From Gonocerus acuteangulatus (lineage: Eukaryota; Arthropoda; Insecta; Hemiptera; Coreidae): 64,000 nucleotides of DNA. Location: assembly GCA_946811695.1 (NCBI GenBank), contig OX328131.1, positions 6,823,826 through 6,887,825 on the forward strand, in the 5' to 3' direction. The first letter of the stretch is position 1. Each line of letters starts with the position of its first letter. Positions 51,166-63,180 of this stretch are shown here, one piece after another. A model generated the notes under the pieces. That model was not told the DNA's origin, did not search any database, and was given only the letters and a program-made list of their open reading frames with translations. The position numbers and the translations under genes were made by a program.

Positions 51166-52400
51166 TAATGCACGTTAAAATTAAAATAATAATTACCAAC
51201 TAAGCGTCAATAGAAGCGCTAGAAATAATATACATTTAAGAAATTCTAAAAGCTTCTTTTAGAATATTTTAATTAAATGCAATAAAAATTAATTAAAGAA
51301 AATTGCCCGTGATCTGAGAATCATCCATCAGTGCTTGGATCCTCCTCTTCAGATATTGTTCTGATCGTATGACGTACTAATGTACGAATCCCATACATCT
51401 GCTGCTTCAAGTCCAGAAACCTTCTTATTTGAATAATTCATTCGTGAAAAACTGGAAATGTCTATTTGTTTGGGAAAAGTTCAGTATCTTGACTTATTAC
51501 GAAGTCTTTGATTGGTGTTTTTCATTGTCTGTCTATAAAAATTTGTTTATATTTTACACTCTCATTTCTCTGAAATTAATTTCATGAAATAGAAAACTGA
51601 ATTGATTGGATAGTAAAACATTGGAGTTTTATGGCGGTATGCTATGCCTATTTATTTTATTTTTCTATTTGATTTTTGTGTTTTGATTTTTTCCTTTTCG
51701 ATAATTTCCAGGATTCGTTTCTCCAATAAATAACTCTGATATTTGTTTTTATTAAAAAATGAGTGCTAATGACCATAGCAGTAGATGCACAGATAAAAAA
51801 ATAAATAAATAAATATTAAAAAATGATTCCTGATGTGTTTTACCTTGACATCTTTTCCAAGCTCTATTGATTTTAAGATGTTAAATATAAAGTAAAAATT
51901 CTCTATTTTTAATTTTGATATTTTGTAACTATTATACTATTGGATTTTAATTTCATTGAATTAGTTTGATAAATTAGTAAACCTTTCTTTTTAAGAAACC
52001 TATTATTTGTAATGCTCAAGACACTTTGCGCCCTTGATGAGGTGCAAACTTCTTGATTGTGCCCTTGATTACTATTTTATCAATGTATTCAAAAGAGATT
52101 AGCAATTGATTAATATACCTACTATAAAAAAACCAAAAAAAAAAAAAAAAAAAGAAAAAAAAAACCGCTACATTGTCTCAAGATAAACTGGCCTAGAGGT
52201 ATATTTTAAATAAACTAATATACATAGTGACAACAAATATCAAGACAAGTATTAGTAAACATCAAGTTCAAGTATTAGTAAACATCAAGTTCAAGTTAAT
52301 AGGGATGGATTCTATTTTCTGAGCTGCAAGTAAGCCCCCCCCCCAACCGCCATTCTACTATGCATTTGTCTCTTGTCATATCGTGTAAACAGCCCAACAA
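51166..52400. other. Intergenic; isolated SINE 3' tail
   Basis: No gene. At 51766-51825 GAGTGCTAATGACCATAG, CAGTAGATGCACAGAT and an (AAAT)n tail match the SINE-A 3' end without a head. Otherwise A+T-rich with short frames; a 24-bp AACATCAAGTTCAAGTATTA duplication at 52256. Confidence 0.5.
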
Positions 52401-52401
52401 G

Positions 52402-52605
52402 TATTTATTGATTGGCATACGTACTATTCGTTTCCACTCGCTGGGGTCGTCCAAGAAGATATCAAAACTCTAGTCAATCCAATTTGTTAAAATGAATAGA
52501 ATTTTATTAATTTCAGCGAGTTGGACAGACTAGAGTATAGACTCCTTCTTGGGCGAGTGAAGCGACTGGAAACGCATAGCACGTATTATTTTTCAATAAA
52601 TAATT
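52402..52605. mobile_element. Small foldback element, about 0.2 kb
   Basis: CGTTTCCACTCGCTGGGGTC and its partner GAGTGAAGCGACTGGAAACG are inverted, with flanking ATACGTACTAT / CATAGCACGTATT also inverted; A+T-rich centre. MITE-like. Confidence 0.7.
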
Positions 52606-53050
52606 TATCAACATTTCAAACGAGAGTTCTTTATTTTACATAGTTGCGCATGTTTACAAATATCGTTGTTTATGCAACCTTTCTAACCTGCATAACAGTG
52701 AACTTTAGTGCTTAATAACTGTTTTCATAGTTCAAAATAGATAATTGAACAACTAGTAAAAAAAATCGATGAGGAGGCCCCTAAACATTACAATTACCAC
52801 TTGTCACTAAGCCTGTTTAATGAGAGCGACAAGAACAGACAGATCATAATGAGCACACTTATCAGCCCACATGTGAACGACTAATTGTCGCTTGTTGCAA
52901 GCACTAATGACAAGTGGCTTTGGCCCTGGCAAGTTTTCCCACAAATATAACACATGGCTAGTGTAAATAGGCAAAATATAATGTACATAGCAGAAGGTCA
53001 AAACTTATTAAAACACTCTATCCCTCGTTATTCATTTTTTCTGTATTATC
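52606..53050. other. Spacer before the large foldback
   Basis: No recognisable coding sequence; the minus frame at 52807-53001 resembles nothing I know. Confidence 0.35.
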
Positions 53051-53064
53051 TAAATGTTTCAGGC

Positions 53065-53679
53065 GGGCCTCCATGTCAATTCAACCAATGAAAGTACTGT
53101 TTACAACCTGACCCTCTTAGATTTTTTTTGAAATTTTGAATCTTAATAGCTCTAACAACTCCTTGAATGGTAAAATTTAAAAAAAAAAAAATTATCTGTT
53201 TCCGTTTTTTTAGTATTAATTTTCAAAGTACTGAAAACCCGCCTTTTTTTGGTCAACTGGAAAATGTTAATTCCTTGGTAGAGTGAGTTCTGTTCTAGCT
53301 AGAACAGTCAGCATAGTCTCATTGTTTAGCTACTTATATGGACTTTAATTTGATATACAACAAGCCCAACTTATTACAAATTTTACTTTTAAAAAAAATT
53401 GCGAAAACTTGTACGTAACGGTTTTCGAAAAACTGTACTTTTAAAATTCTGAAAAAAATATATTTGAATCTTCAGTTCATTGACTACTTATGCTGTTAGT
53501 TACATTATGGGATGGGAACGGGACCATTTTATAACATAATTTTGACTTCATAATTGTCACTGCGTAGTTGGTAAAAATATGGTGAGTGGTGAATATTTGT
53601 ATTGTAAATTCCGCAATAAGCATCCCTGATCAAAATTTGAATTTTTTTCAGACAGAACTAAAATTAAAGGGGAGACTTG

Positions 53680-53710
<31 letters not shown>

Positions 53711-55185
53711 ACCGGAACCCAGAAATTGCACCCTTTCATTCCTTTAACTAAGAAAAAAATTAAGACTCAACTTTACTCGAACTTCAATAAAAGTGAAATT
53801 GAACTGGTGGGTAACTGATTTAGACACAGATCCAGTAGCCTTTAATGAAAAAATATGTGGTAGTTTTATTGCCTCAACAAAAATGAGGAGATGGATGAAA
53901 TAAAATTTAATATCCAACATGTCTCAAAATTTCATTTTTCAAAAAATGTTTTGAAAATTTGTACAAAACGATTTTTGAAAAACTTTACTTTTAAAATTCT
54001 GAATATATTTCAATCTTCAGTTTATTGACTACATATGCTGTTAGTTGCATTATGGGAACATTTTACAACATCATTTTTAGCCTTCAATGAAAAAATATGT
54101 GGTGGTTTTAATGCCTGTGAAAATGACAACCAGTGGTAGCTGGCATGCGTACTCAACAAATTACACAGTTTAAATATATTATCACAATAGCACAAAAATG
54201 GATATGACCGTTTATTAAATGTTATAAATGTTTTTTTGTTTTTTCCCATTGCCACCCCATAATAAAACCAGCATCATTTGTAGTCTAAAATTATGTAAAA
54301 CATTTTTTGAAAAATGAAATTTGTAATAATTGAGACATGTTGGATACTAAATTTTATTTCATCCATCTCCTAATTTTTGTTGAGGCAATGAAACTACCAC
54401 ATATTTTTTCATTAAATGCTACTGTGTCTGTGTCTAAATGAGTTACCTACCAGTTAAATTTTACTTTTATTGAAGTTCGAGTAAAGTTGAGTCTTAATTT
54501 TTTTCTTAGTTAAAGGAATGAAAGGGTGCAATTTCTGGGTTCCGGTAATTTTTTTTTTTTTTTTTTTTTCTTTTTTTTTTTTTCAAGTCTCCCCTTTAAT
54601 TTTAGTTCTGTCTGAAAAAAATTCAAATTTTGATCAGGGATGCTTATTGCGGAATTTACAATACAAATATTCATCACTCACCATATTTTTACCAACTACG
54701 CAGTGACTATTACAAAGTCAAAATGATGTTATAAAATGGTCCCGTTCCCATCCCATAATGAAACAAACAGCATATTTAGTCAATGAACTGAAGATTCAAT
54801 TTTTTTTTTTTTTTTCAGAATTTTAAAAGTACAGTTTTTCGAAAACCGTTACGTACAAGTTTTCGAAATTTTTTTGAAAAGTAAAATTTGTAATAAGTTG
54901 GTCATGTTGTATATCAAATTAAAGTCCATTTAATTAGCTAAACAATGAGCCTATGCTGACTGTTCTAGCTAGAATAGAACTTAATCTACCTAGCAATAAA
55001 CATTTTCCAGTTGACCAAAAAAAGGCGGGTTTCAATACTTTGAAAATTAATACTAAAAAAACGGAAACAGATAAAAATGTTTAAAAAATTGTTTTTGGTT
55101 ATTTTTTGTTAGAGTAACCAACCTACCAAATTTTATTAAAATCCAAGAAGGTCGGGTTGTGACCCTTGTTGATTTAACATGGAAT
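53065..55185. mobile_element. Large foldback element, about 2.1 kb, 1-kb arms
   Basis: Arms about 53065-54200 and 54230-55185 are reverse complements over nearly their whole length, for example GGGTGCAATTTCTGGGTTCC on + at 54524 and its complement at 53714. Ends carry CCATGTCAATTCAACCAATG / TTGTTGATTTAACATGG. Each arm has a 20-30 base homopolymer. No transposase; matching short frames on opposite strands are by-products. Confidence 0.88.
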
Positions 55186-55258
55186 GACTCAGGCTTAAAT
55201 GAAACCTCTTAGGTGCTACCGCCATTAATTTACAGCTTTAATCCCTGGTGTGTATGAT

Positions 55259-55381
55259 GTGTCTGACAGACACGCGGGAAAGTTATGTAAAGTATGTTGG
55301 CAGCAGTGAGCATCTAGTATCTAGATGCTCACTGCTGCCAACAACCTTTACTGAAATTTCCCTCTTGTCTGTTAGACACTT
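55259..55381. repeat. Near-perfect hairpin, 58-bp arms
   Basis: The core GTTGGCAGCAGTGAGCATC...GATGCTCACTGCTGCCAAC pairs perfectly over 22 bp with a 3-base loop, and pairing extends with mismatches to GTGTCTGACAGACA / TGTCTGTTAGACAC. It directly precedes another foldback. Probably a MITE; a transcript could fold like a small-RNA precursor. Confidence 0.85.
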
Positions 55382-56345
55382 TTTGTATTTTCAGCACCTC
55401 TTAATAGTCCGAGAGCCAGCAACGCACTTTTCATGAAGTGTTTTATGCATCTTGAAATTTTGCTATAATGTACCTCTTGGATATATAAGAAGGTATATAT
55501 GTGTTTCCTGGACATACCTTGGAACACCAGGTACTGCGCATAGGGGAAAGGTACAAAAAAATATTTCCCAAAAATAGAGTTTTATTCAGAAGACAACTAT
55601 CTTTAATGTAAAATTAAGACAATTTTACAATGAATAATAAATATGGCAGACACTTTTAAGGGGTATAACACGTAAAAAAAAAAATAATAATTGTTTTTAT
55701 TCTCATATTAAATATTAAATGAGAGTTTTATTCGCGCTGCCATTAAAACCGGAACAGCTGTACAAGATCATGTGAGCAAGAATGAGAATGAGAGCACAGG
55801 GATCAACCACTGCGCGGTCGTGTCATACACTCTTACGGTTACGCGCAGTGTATTCCAGTCTATCATAGCCAACATTTATTTTTATGTTTCCTGGTAATTA
55901 AACCCCACAAAAGTGTCTGCCCTTTTGCAATTATTTTCAAATGTGTTTATTGAAGACGCTGTTTAAATCGCAGCGTGAATAAAGCACTTCATTTAATATT
56001 AAAAATAAAAACGAGGTACTTTTTCTTTTTTTTTTAAATTTACATTTTAACACCCTTAAAAGTGCCTGCTTTATTTATTATTAATTTGAAAATTGCCTTA
56101 ATTTGCCATTTTTTTCATTAATAATAGTTGGCTTCTGAATAAAACTCTACTTTTGGGCAATATTGTTTTGCACCTTTCCCCTATGCGCAGTACCTGATGT
56201 TCCAAGGTATGTCCAGGAAACACATATATACCTTCTTATATATCCAAGAGGTACATTATAGAAAAATTTCAGGGTGCATAAAACACTTCATGAAAAGTGC
56301 ATTGCTGGCTCTCGGTCTATAAGGCAGGGCAATGTCTAGATGATT
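55382..56345. mobile_element. Foldback element, about 0.96 kb
   Basis: Arms 55382-55750 and 56000-56345 are inverted copies (GCGCATAGGGGAAAGGT, GGTATATATGTGTTTCCTGG, CGAGAGCCAGCAA). The centre, 55750-56000, also carries an inverted GAGAGTTTTATTCGCGCTGC / GCAGCGTGAATAAAGC pair. No coding sequence. Confidence 0.85.
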
Positions 56346-56527
56346 ATTTTAATCATGGCTACTTCAGAACAGCTGTGGATAACCTATATTTATTTAATTT
56401 AATGTAAACATCCCTTTAAAAAAAATACAATTAGAGTTTGAACATATGCAAAGATAATACAAGTTTGTTTATTTATATTCCTTTTTTTTTTAATTATTTT
56501 ATTTTTTTTTATTTTTTCAGGAAAATT

Positions 56528-57739
56528 ATGAAGGAGAAAGAAAAAGTCAAGTGCTCAGACTGTGATAAATATTTCAGGGATCGATATAATTCCTGGAGGC
56601 ACTACCTTCGAGCTCATGTACCATCGAAGGAAAAACAAACAAATCCTAAACCTGCAAAACCGAAACCTGTTTGCTCGCATTGTGGGCAGGTTTTTTATAA
56701 AAACGGTAATCTCAAGCGGCACACAAATCTATGCAAAAAAATTAAGTCTCGCTTAGCGAATTGCGAGGAATTTAAATTTTCTGATATGTATGCTTTCGAG
56801 GAATGGAAACGAAAAATAGAAGGAGAAACACACGCTCGCTTTGTTAGGAAGTCTCATTACAAATTACAGAATGGATGTTATCGATCGAAGTTTTCGTGCC
56901 ATCGAAGTGGTTTTTTTAAATCGCAAGGTAATAATGTAAGGCGTTTAAAATCACTGGGAAGCAACAAAATTAATGCTATTTGTCCTGCAAAAATAATAGC
57001 TATTGTCAATTCTGAAGGAAAAGTTGAAGTATCATTTTTCCCGAAACACAACGGTCATACTATGGAGCTAGAAAGAATAGCTTTGACGAAAGATGAAAGA
57101 GCAAAGATTGCGGAAAAAATAGCAAAGAAAATCCCATTTAAAGAAATTCTGAATGATTTAAAGAATTCTTCCGATTCAGAATTTAAAAGACTTCACCTTT
57201 TGACTAAAAAGGATTTACGTAATATAAAAAAAGAATTCAACATAAAGAATACTTTATCATATTCGTGTGACATAAATTTCTTGTTGAACGACCTACCAGA
57301 AGTAGAAAGCAACAATGCAGAGCCTTTAGAATTTATAGCCAAAACTACGCCACTGGAGTTGATCTCTGTTCAACAAGACATAACCAATGCTTTAGACTCT
57401 GCTCCTGTAGCAATGAATAGCACGGCCGAAATCACAGATTCTCCGATTACCCAACCAACAATCCCTCCTGAAATACATCAGTCCACATTCATTATAGAAG
57501 TTCCGTATGCTGTCGACGTCACACAGCAATCGTTGAATGGAGCTGAAGCTTCTTCTAAAGGCATTAATACTGTGGAGAGCATGAAAGAAGAAATGAGGAA
57601 AGAATTCGAGCTGGTTTTGAATTCGATTCAAAATGACGAGCAAGCACACAACGGAAAAAAGTGGGTTTATGCTTTCCATTCATTTGTTCATTCGACACAT
57701 TTTCCCTTGCCATTAAGCACTGATGTGGGAATTAGTTAA
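56528..57739 (+). CDS. Zinc-finger protein with FAR1/MULE-like DNA-binding region
   Basis: 403 residues from ATG 56528 (just after a strong TTTTTTCAG acceptor at 56520, so a 5' non-coding exon is likely) to TAA 57739. N-terminus: a C2H2 finger (CSDCDKYF...HYLRAH), a KPxK linker, a C2HC finger (CSHCGQVF...HTNLC). Residues about 83-180 resemble the FAR1/GCM-like zinc-binding fold of Mutator-type transposases: WKRKIEGETHARF, KLQNGCYRSKFSCHRSG, INAICPAKI, HNGHT. A Lys-rich helical part and an acidic Ser/Thr/Pro-rich C-terminus follow. No transposase catalytic core. It may be a domesticated transposase-derived factor or a truncated one. GTGGGT at 57660 could be a donor, so the last residues may be intron. 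Confidence 0.75.
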   Translation: MKEKEKVKCSDCDKYFRDRYNSWRHYLRAHVPSKEKQTNPKPAKPKPVCSHCGQVFYKNGNLKRHTNLCKKIKSRLANCEEFKFSDMYAFEEWKRKIEGETHARFVRKSHYKLQNGCYRSKFSCHRSGFFKSQGNNVRRLKSLGSNKINAICPAKIIAIVNSEGKVEVSFFPKHNGHTMELERIALTKDERAKIAEKIAKKIPFKEILNDLKNSSDSEFKRLHLLTKKDLRNIKKEFNIKNTLSYSCDINFLLNDLPEVESNNAEPLEFIAKTTPLELISVQQDITNALDSAPVAMNSTAEITDSPITQPTIPPEIHQSTFIIEVPYAVDVTQQSLNGAEASSKGINTVESMKEEMRKEFELVLNSIQNDEQAHNGKKWVYAFHSFVHSTHFPLPLSTDVGIS

Positions 57740-57956
57740 TTTTATTTTTGGGTGTGTTTCCTGTTTATTATTTCTTTGAGTCTGTAATAACTGTTATAAA
57801 GCAGATACAAAAGAGTGAACTAATTAATTGGGCTTCTATCATTAGCTGTAGCTTAATAACAAGTATGGACTGAAGAATTAGGTCACTCCAAGGAGGTGCT
57901 GGCAGTATACACTGTGGGAAATAGGATTTGAAATGATGATTCATGGCACAATATCC
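57740..57956. other. 3' flank of the zinc-finger gene
   Basis: About 200 bp of unremarkable sequence before the satellite. No AATAAA recognised on +. Confidence 0.35.
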
Positions 57957-58608
57957 CGAAAGGCTAACGGTCCAAAACCTCAAGGAAGACCAATGGTGTA
58001 GTACAGGATAGGATCAGGATTTAATGGCGATCAACACGTTGGTTATTACCACCAGCGGCCATGTTGGTGTAGTACATCTAGGAAGAATAATGGCACAATA
58101 CCTCCAGGAAGAGTAAAGGTGCAATACTATTTGGAAAAATAACAGTGCAATATCTCTAGGAAGGCTAATGGGGTAATACCTTTAGGAAGAGTAATGGCGC
58201 AATACCTCTAGGAAAGCTAATGGTGTAATACATCTGGGAAGAATAATGGTGCAATATCTCTAGGAAGAGTAATGGTGCAATACCTCTAGGAAAGCTAATA
58301 TTGTAATACATCTGGGAAGAATAATGGTGCAATATCTCTAGGAAGGCTAATGTTGTAATACATCTGGGAAGAATAATGGTACAATACCTTTAGGAAGGCT
58401 AATGGTGAAATAAATCAGGGAAGAATAATGGTGCAATACCTTTAGGCAAGCTAATGGTGTAATACCTCTAGGAAGAGTAATGGTGCAATACCTCTAGGAA
58501 GGCTAATGGTGTAATACATCTGGGAAGAATAATGGTGCAATACCTTTAGGAAGGCTAATGGTGTAATAAATCGGGGAAGAATAATGGTGCAATATCTCTA
58601 GAAAGGCT
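57957..58608. repeat. 26-bp satellite, left block
   Basis: Units like AGGAAGGCTAATGGTG, CAATACCTCT (26 bp). Three variants (GGCTAATGGTG, GAGTAATGGTG and GGGAAGAATAATGG) alternate. About 24 units, then the LINE insertion. Confidence 0.93.
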
Positions 58609-60815
58609 TTTTTTTTTTTTTTTTTCATATATATCTTTATTTGAAAATTATACAATACAATAACATATTTTTTATAATTCTTTTGTTCATGATAGAGTCA
58701 TGATGTATCGGTAGGAAAAAAAAAAGAAAAAAGCCCAGTGGCCAAAACCTGTCAGTTAGGAATTTACAGAGATATTTACATTTGATTTTTTGTATGGCTA
58801 TTTACAATATTTACATTTGTAATGTTTACATTTTACAGGCTTAGTTTACAACAGGTCTCTTGGCCATTTGCGCTTAAGGCGACTGTGAGGGTTACCGGGA
58901 ATGGTGCATGAGGATAACTTATTGATTAGGGGATTGTCGTGACTAGGCAAACGGGAGTGGAAGTTAAAATATCGGGTTTTGGATAGGGTCTGGACAAAGG
59001 GGATTTCTAGGTCGTTATGGATAGTGAGGTTTGAGACATAGAATGGAGCATTGACTATTTTACAGAGTATTTTGGATTGGAGAGATTGGATTCTGAGGAT
59101 ATTGGATCGCTTGGCACACCCCCAAACTTCCAAGCCATACGTCCAGGTGGGTTGGAGTATTGTAGTGTATATCCGTCTCTTGTTCTGTAAAGATAATTTT
59201 GAGTGAGAGTCTAGTAGTCTGTTTAGTAGTCGAAAACGTCTGTTTGTTTCCTGTCTTTTCTTTTGTATGTGTTGGCTCCAGGTAAGTCGTTTGTCAAGGG
59301 TAAGTCCTAGGTAGGTAACTTGGTTTTTTTCACAGATTTCACTTTGGTAAAGATTGAAAGAAGGGCATTTGGATCGTCGAAGAGTGAATGTTATGTGGGA
59401 GGATTTTTCAGGGTTGACTTTAATCCGCCATTTTATGAACCATGGTTCAAGCAGTTGGAGATGGGATTGAAGGTGTTTGGACGCAAGTAAAGGATCAGAA
59501 TTGGACGAGAGGATGGCTGTATCGTCAGCAAAAGTGAAGAGTCTTGTGGAATCATGGGTGGGCATGTCGGCAGAGTACACAAGGAATAAGATAGGACTTA
59601 GGATGCCGCCTTGTGGAACACCAGCAAGCTGAGGAAAGAAGGAAGACAGAGATGATCCGAACGATACGTTGAATGATCTGTCGGAAAGATAGGAATTTAT
59701 TATTAGGTAGTAGGTCGAGGGGAGGATTTTTTTGAGTTTGAAAAGCAAGCCCTGTTGCCACTCCCGATCAAATGCTTGAGCGATATCAAGGAATACACAA
59801 TATATAAGCAATACTTCTTTTGCTCAAAGGAAGAGGATATTGAGTCAACTATTCTGTGACATTGGTGAATCGTGGAATGGGATATTCGAAACCCAAATTG
59901 GTGGGAAGGGAGGCAGGGTTCAAGAATTGGGATTAGACGTTTAAGGAGAAGCTTTTCGAGGATTTTTCCCATAATGGGAAGGAGGGAGATCGGGCGATAG
60001 GACGAAGGATAATTTGCAGGTTTTTTGGGTTTGTGGATCATTTTAATGGTTGATAATTTCCAGGAATTGGGAAAGTAGGTTGTTCTGAGGACTGCGTTAT
60101 ATATATAGGTTAGGAATAGGATAGCTTTTTTAGGTAGGCGTTTAAGGATTAAGGGGGTGATAAGATCGGGTCCTGGTGCTTTGCAGATTTTTAGTTTGTG
60201 GACAGCTAAGGATACTTCATGAGGATGCAAGGAAGAAGGAAGAGGAGAAAGCGGTAAGGCTGAGTCTAGGAATTCTTCTACATTTGAAGAATGGATAGGC
60301 TTTTGAATGGATTCGTGGGGACGGAATACTTGGGAAAAGTGGGATGCAAAAGTTTCGGAAATTTCGGTATCTGTTTTAGCCCAGCTGTTATCATCTCGAC
60401 GGAGAGGATGTGATGGATTGGGGTGGGATAGAATTCGTTTAGTGGCTGTCCATAGGGATTTGTCGTCGGGAGTAAGTTTTTGAGTGTATTCAGCGAATTT
60501 GTTGTTAAAGTGTTTGTGTAGTTCGTATTGTAGTTGTCTTGTCAGTTGGTTGAGGCGTGTCTTGTCAGATGGATATCGTGTGGTTTGCCATATTCTTCTG
60601 GCTCTGTTTTTTTCGGTTCGAAGGAATTGTATCTGATCGGGGAAATAGGTTACTGGAGGTGATCTATGAGGGCATTTCTTAGTGGAAATAAGGAGTCCAG
60701 TCTGAATGTCTGTAGTCAGTTTGTTTATGGCTGTGTCAATATCATGTTTAGTCTTAAGAGGGATGTTTAGGTTTAGAGGAATTTAGGGAGGATTGAAATG
60801 AGCACCAATCAACTG
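58609..60815 (-). mobile_element. Jockey-type LINE, 5'-truncated, inserted in the satellite
   Basis: Flanked by an exact 12-bp duplication TCTAGAAAGGCT (58597-58608, 60816-60827), a piece of the satellite unit. On + it starts with a T run (A tail of about 19). It carries most of a reverse transcriptase on -. Length 2207 bp means the endonuclease part was lost at insertion. Confidence 0.93.
58846..60790 (-). pseudogene. Jockey-type reverse transcriptase, one frameshift
   Basis: Two overlapping frames: about 60790-59703 with APGPDLITPLIL, YRPISLLPIMGKILEKLL and FGFR, then 59811-58846 with FLDIAQAFDREW, AGVPQGGILSPILF, the catalytic TFADDTAIL and YLGLTLDKRLTW. The shift lies close to 59805, between RT motifs. 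FADD and the motif spacing are those of Jockey-clade enzymes. No RNase H. Dead because of the shift and truncation. Confidence 0.88.
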
Positions 60816-61672
60816 TCTAGAAAGGCTAATGGGGTAATACCTCTAGGAAGAGTAATAGTGCAATACCTTTAGGAAAGCTAATGGTGTAATACCTCAAGGA
60901 AGAGTAATGGAGCAATTCCTCTAGGAAGGCAAATGGTGTAATACATCTGGAAAGAATAATGGTGCAATACATTTAGGAAGGCTAATGGGGTAATACCTCT
61001 AGGAAGAGTAATAGTGCAATACCTCTAGGAAGAGTAATGGTGCAATTCCTCTAGGAAGGCTAATGGTGTAATACATCATCATCATCATGGTGGCTGGAAA
61101 AATAATTGTGTAATATATCCGGGAAGATTAATGGTCCAATGACATTAGGAAGAATAATGTTGCAATACCTCTGGGAAGGCTAATGGTGCAATACTTCCAG
61201 GAAGACCATTGGTGCAATATATCTTTGAAGAACAATGGTACAATACCTCTAGGTAGAGTAATGTTGTTTTACCTCTTGGAAGAGTATTGGTGCAATACTG
61301 TTAGGAAGGCTAATGGTGCAATGCCTCTAGGAAGGCTAAAGATGCAATACCTCTAGGAAGAGTATTGGCGCAGTACCGTTAGGAAGGCTAATGGTGCAAT
61401 ATGCTTAGGAAGAATAATGATGCAATACCTCTAGGTCGAGTATGTTGCATTACCTCTAAGAAGGCTAATGGTGCAATACCTCTAGGAAGGCTAAAGATGC
61501 AATACCTCTAGGAAGAGTATTGGCGCAATACCGTTAGGAAGGCTAATGGTGCAATATGCTTAGGAAGAATAATGATGCAATACCTCTAGGACGAGTATGT
61601 TGCATTACCTTTAAGAAGGCTAATGGTGCAATACCTCCAGAGAAACTAATAATCTAATAAAACTAGAAAGGC
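60816..61672. repeat. 26-bp satellite, right block
   Basis: Continuation of the 57957 array, about 32 units. Near 61310-61600 a larger block of about 170 bp is duplicated (GGCGCA(A/G)TACCGTTAGGAAGG, ATATGCTTAGGAAGAATAATG), and a CATCATCATCATC run occurs at 61075. Confidence 0.92.
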
Positions 61673-62083
61673 TAGGGTGGAAATTCAGGATAGGTTTAGC
61701 ACCCGAATGTGAAACTATTCGAGTAATAAAGACATGCTAATTGTAAACCTGTTTTATTTATTGATCTTTTGCCAACTTATTTATTGATGTAAATCAAGAG
61801 TAAAATAAAAAAATAGCTAATAATCTTATCAATCCTGTAACTTTATTTTATACCATTTACTAGTTATCACTTTCTTAGCTCTTTGGACAGAAATATTGGA
61901 TGAATATGTCTGGTCTGCATAAGAATAAATAAAAAAACACCTGATAAACAAGCATAATTTCATATGGTGGATAAATATTAAGAATTTTTTTTAATTAAAA
62001 AAAGCTTTAGCATTTCATTAGAATGGAATAGAAACAGTAAATGTTTTGTTTCCGTCTTCTGTAAACATGTAAACAAATATAAA
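61673..62083. other. Spacer after the satellite
   Basis: A+T-rich; no gene or repeat recognised. Confidence 0.35.
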
Positions 62084-62293
62084 ATGAAATCTGAGAAACA
62101 AGATTTCAAGAGAATTATCAGTCGGCTGGTTGATGAACGGGAGAAATTGGCTTCCCATGGGGGATTAAATTGGACAGTGGAAAATATCTTCATATGCGAT
62201 ATTATAACAGAGGATGCAGATTTCTTTCGGGTTAATAGAATAGTGGATATTTTTAATTTAAAATTTAATATTGAAGTTACTGGCTATTCTTAG
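62084..62293 (+). CDS. Small open frame, 69 codons, unrecognised
   Basis: ATG-started frame reading MKSEKQDFKRIISRLVDERE at the start and ending EVTGYS, with a coding-like residue mix (charged N-terminal helix, then hydrophobic-acidic alternation). No family recognised; it could be a terminal exon of an unseen gene, a repeat relic or chance. Confidence 0.2.
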   Translation: MKSEKQDFKRIISRLVDEREKLASHGGLNWTVENIFICDIITEDADFFRVNRIVDIFNLKFNIEVTGYS

Positions 62294-62579
62294 CTGTGCT
62301 CACAATTCACAAAAGGTAGCCCCATAGAGAGAAATCCAACGGGCAGACCTGGAGATAACAAAAGAAATATGTATGTGAATAGTTTGTTAAATATTAAACA
62401 GAACTAAATTGTAAATAACAGAGCATATTTATTATCAGGGTCATCTTATCTAATTGTTGGGGCTAAATATGATTACGTTGTATATAAAGCGGAACATTAA
62501 AGAGTTATTAGTGATAGTGGTTGATATCATCCGTAATAACATTAGTCTCATTTCCTTTAAAATTGTAAGTTTTATTTCT

Positions 62580-63180
62580 TCTTTATGTTATTTATTTATT
62601 TATTGTGTTCCGCTTTTCGGCGATAACACAACAATCAGTATCTTCTGAACGGTCTTGCTAGGAAATCAGCATGCTTGTATATGTAAGTGTATGTGTTAAG
62701 GTAGTGGGTATTGTAAATATAAATTAATATTCGTGGAAGCGTAATTTTCTAAAGACAACAGTGCCGAAAGTCATTAAATAAGTTCGTACAGTCCTGTGCT
62801 CCTGAAGTTTGTCAGTACAGTTTTTATATACTGGCTATCATTGCCTAAGAGCTCTTGCATATCATATGGCAGATTAATACTGTTTCTTCTGCGGCAGTCT
62901 GTCAGTAAATGTTTGACTGTAAGTTCCCAGTTACATATGTCACATATTGGTTACATATGTCACGTTCTTTATTTACACAGCCCATGGAATTTAGTTCTTT
63001 TGTTATTACAAAAAATTTCATGACTCCCAGGAATTTATATATTTCTATACTGTCCTGGTGTGCTTGAATGAACTCAGAATAGATATTCTTAAACAATATT
63101 TTGGATCCAAAAACAAAGCTCCTGTATTTCTGCTGTATTGATGTACTAATTGTATGCAAATTTATTAATATATAAACGAC
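62580..63180 (-). pseudogene. 3' end of a second, diverged I-type LINE
   Basis: On + the left end (TTATTTATTTATTG then CGGCGATAACACAA) matches the 3' end of the LINE at 10147. Broken minus frames give CDICNWELTVKHLLTDC and LPYDMQELLGNDSQYI, homologous to that LINE's last 55 residues. Severely 5'-truncated. Confidence 0.8.

Noticed and set aside
53557..54706. Twin small proteins starting MKGCNFWVPVIFF
   Set aside because: They are the two arms of one foldback read in opposite directions, containing a homopolymer.
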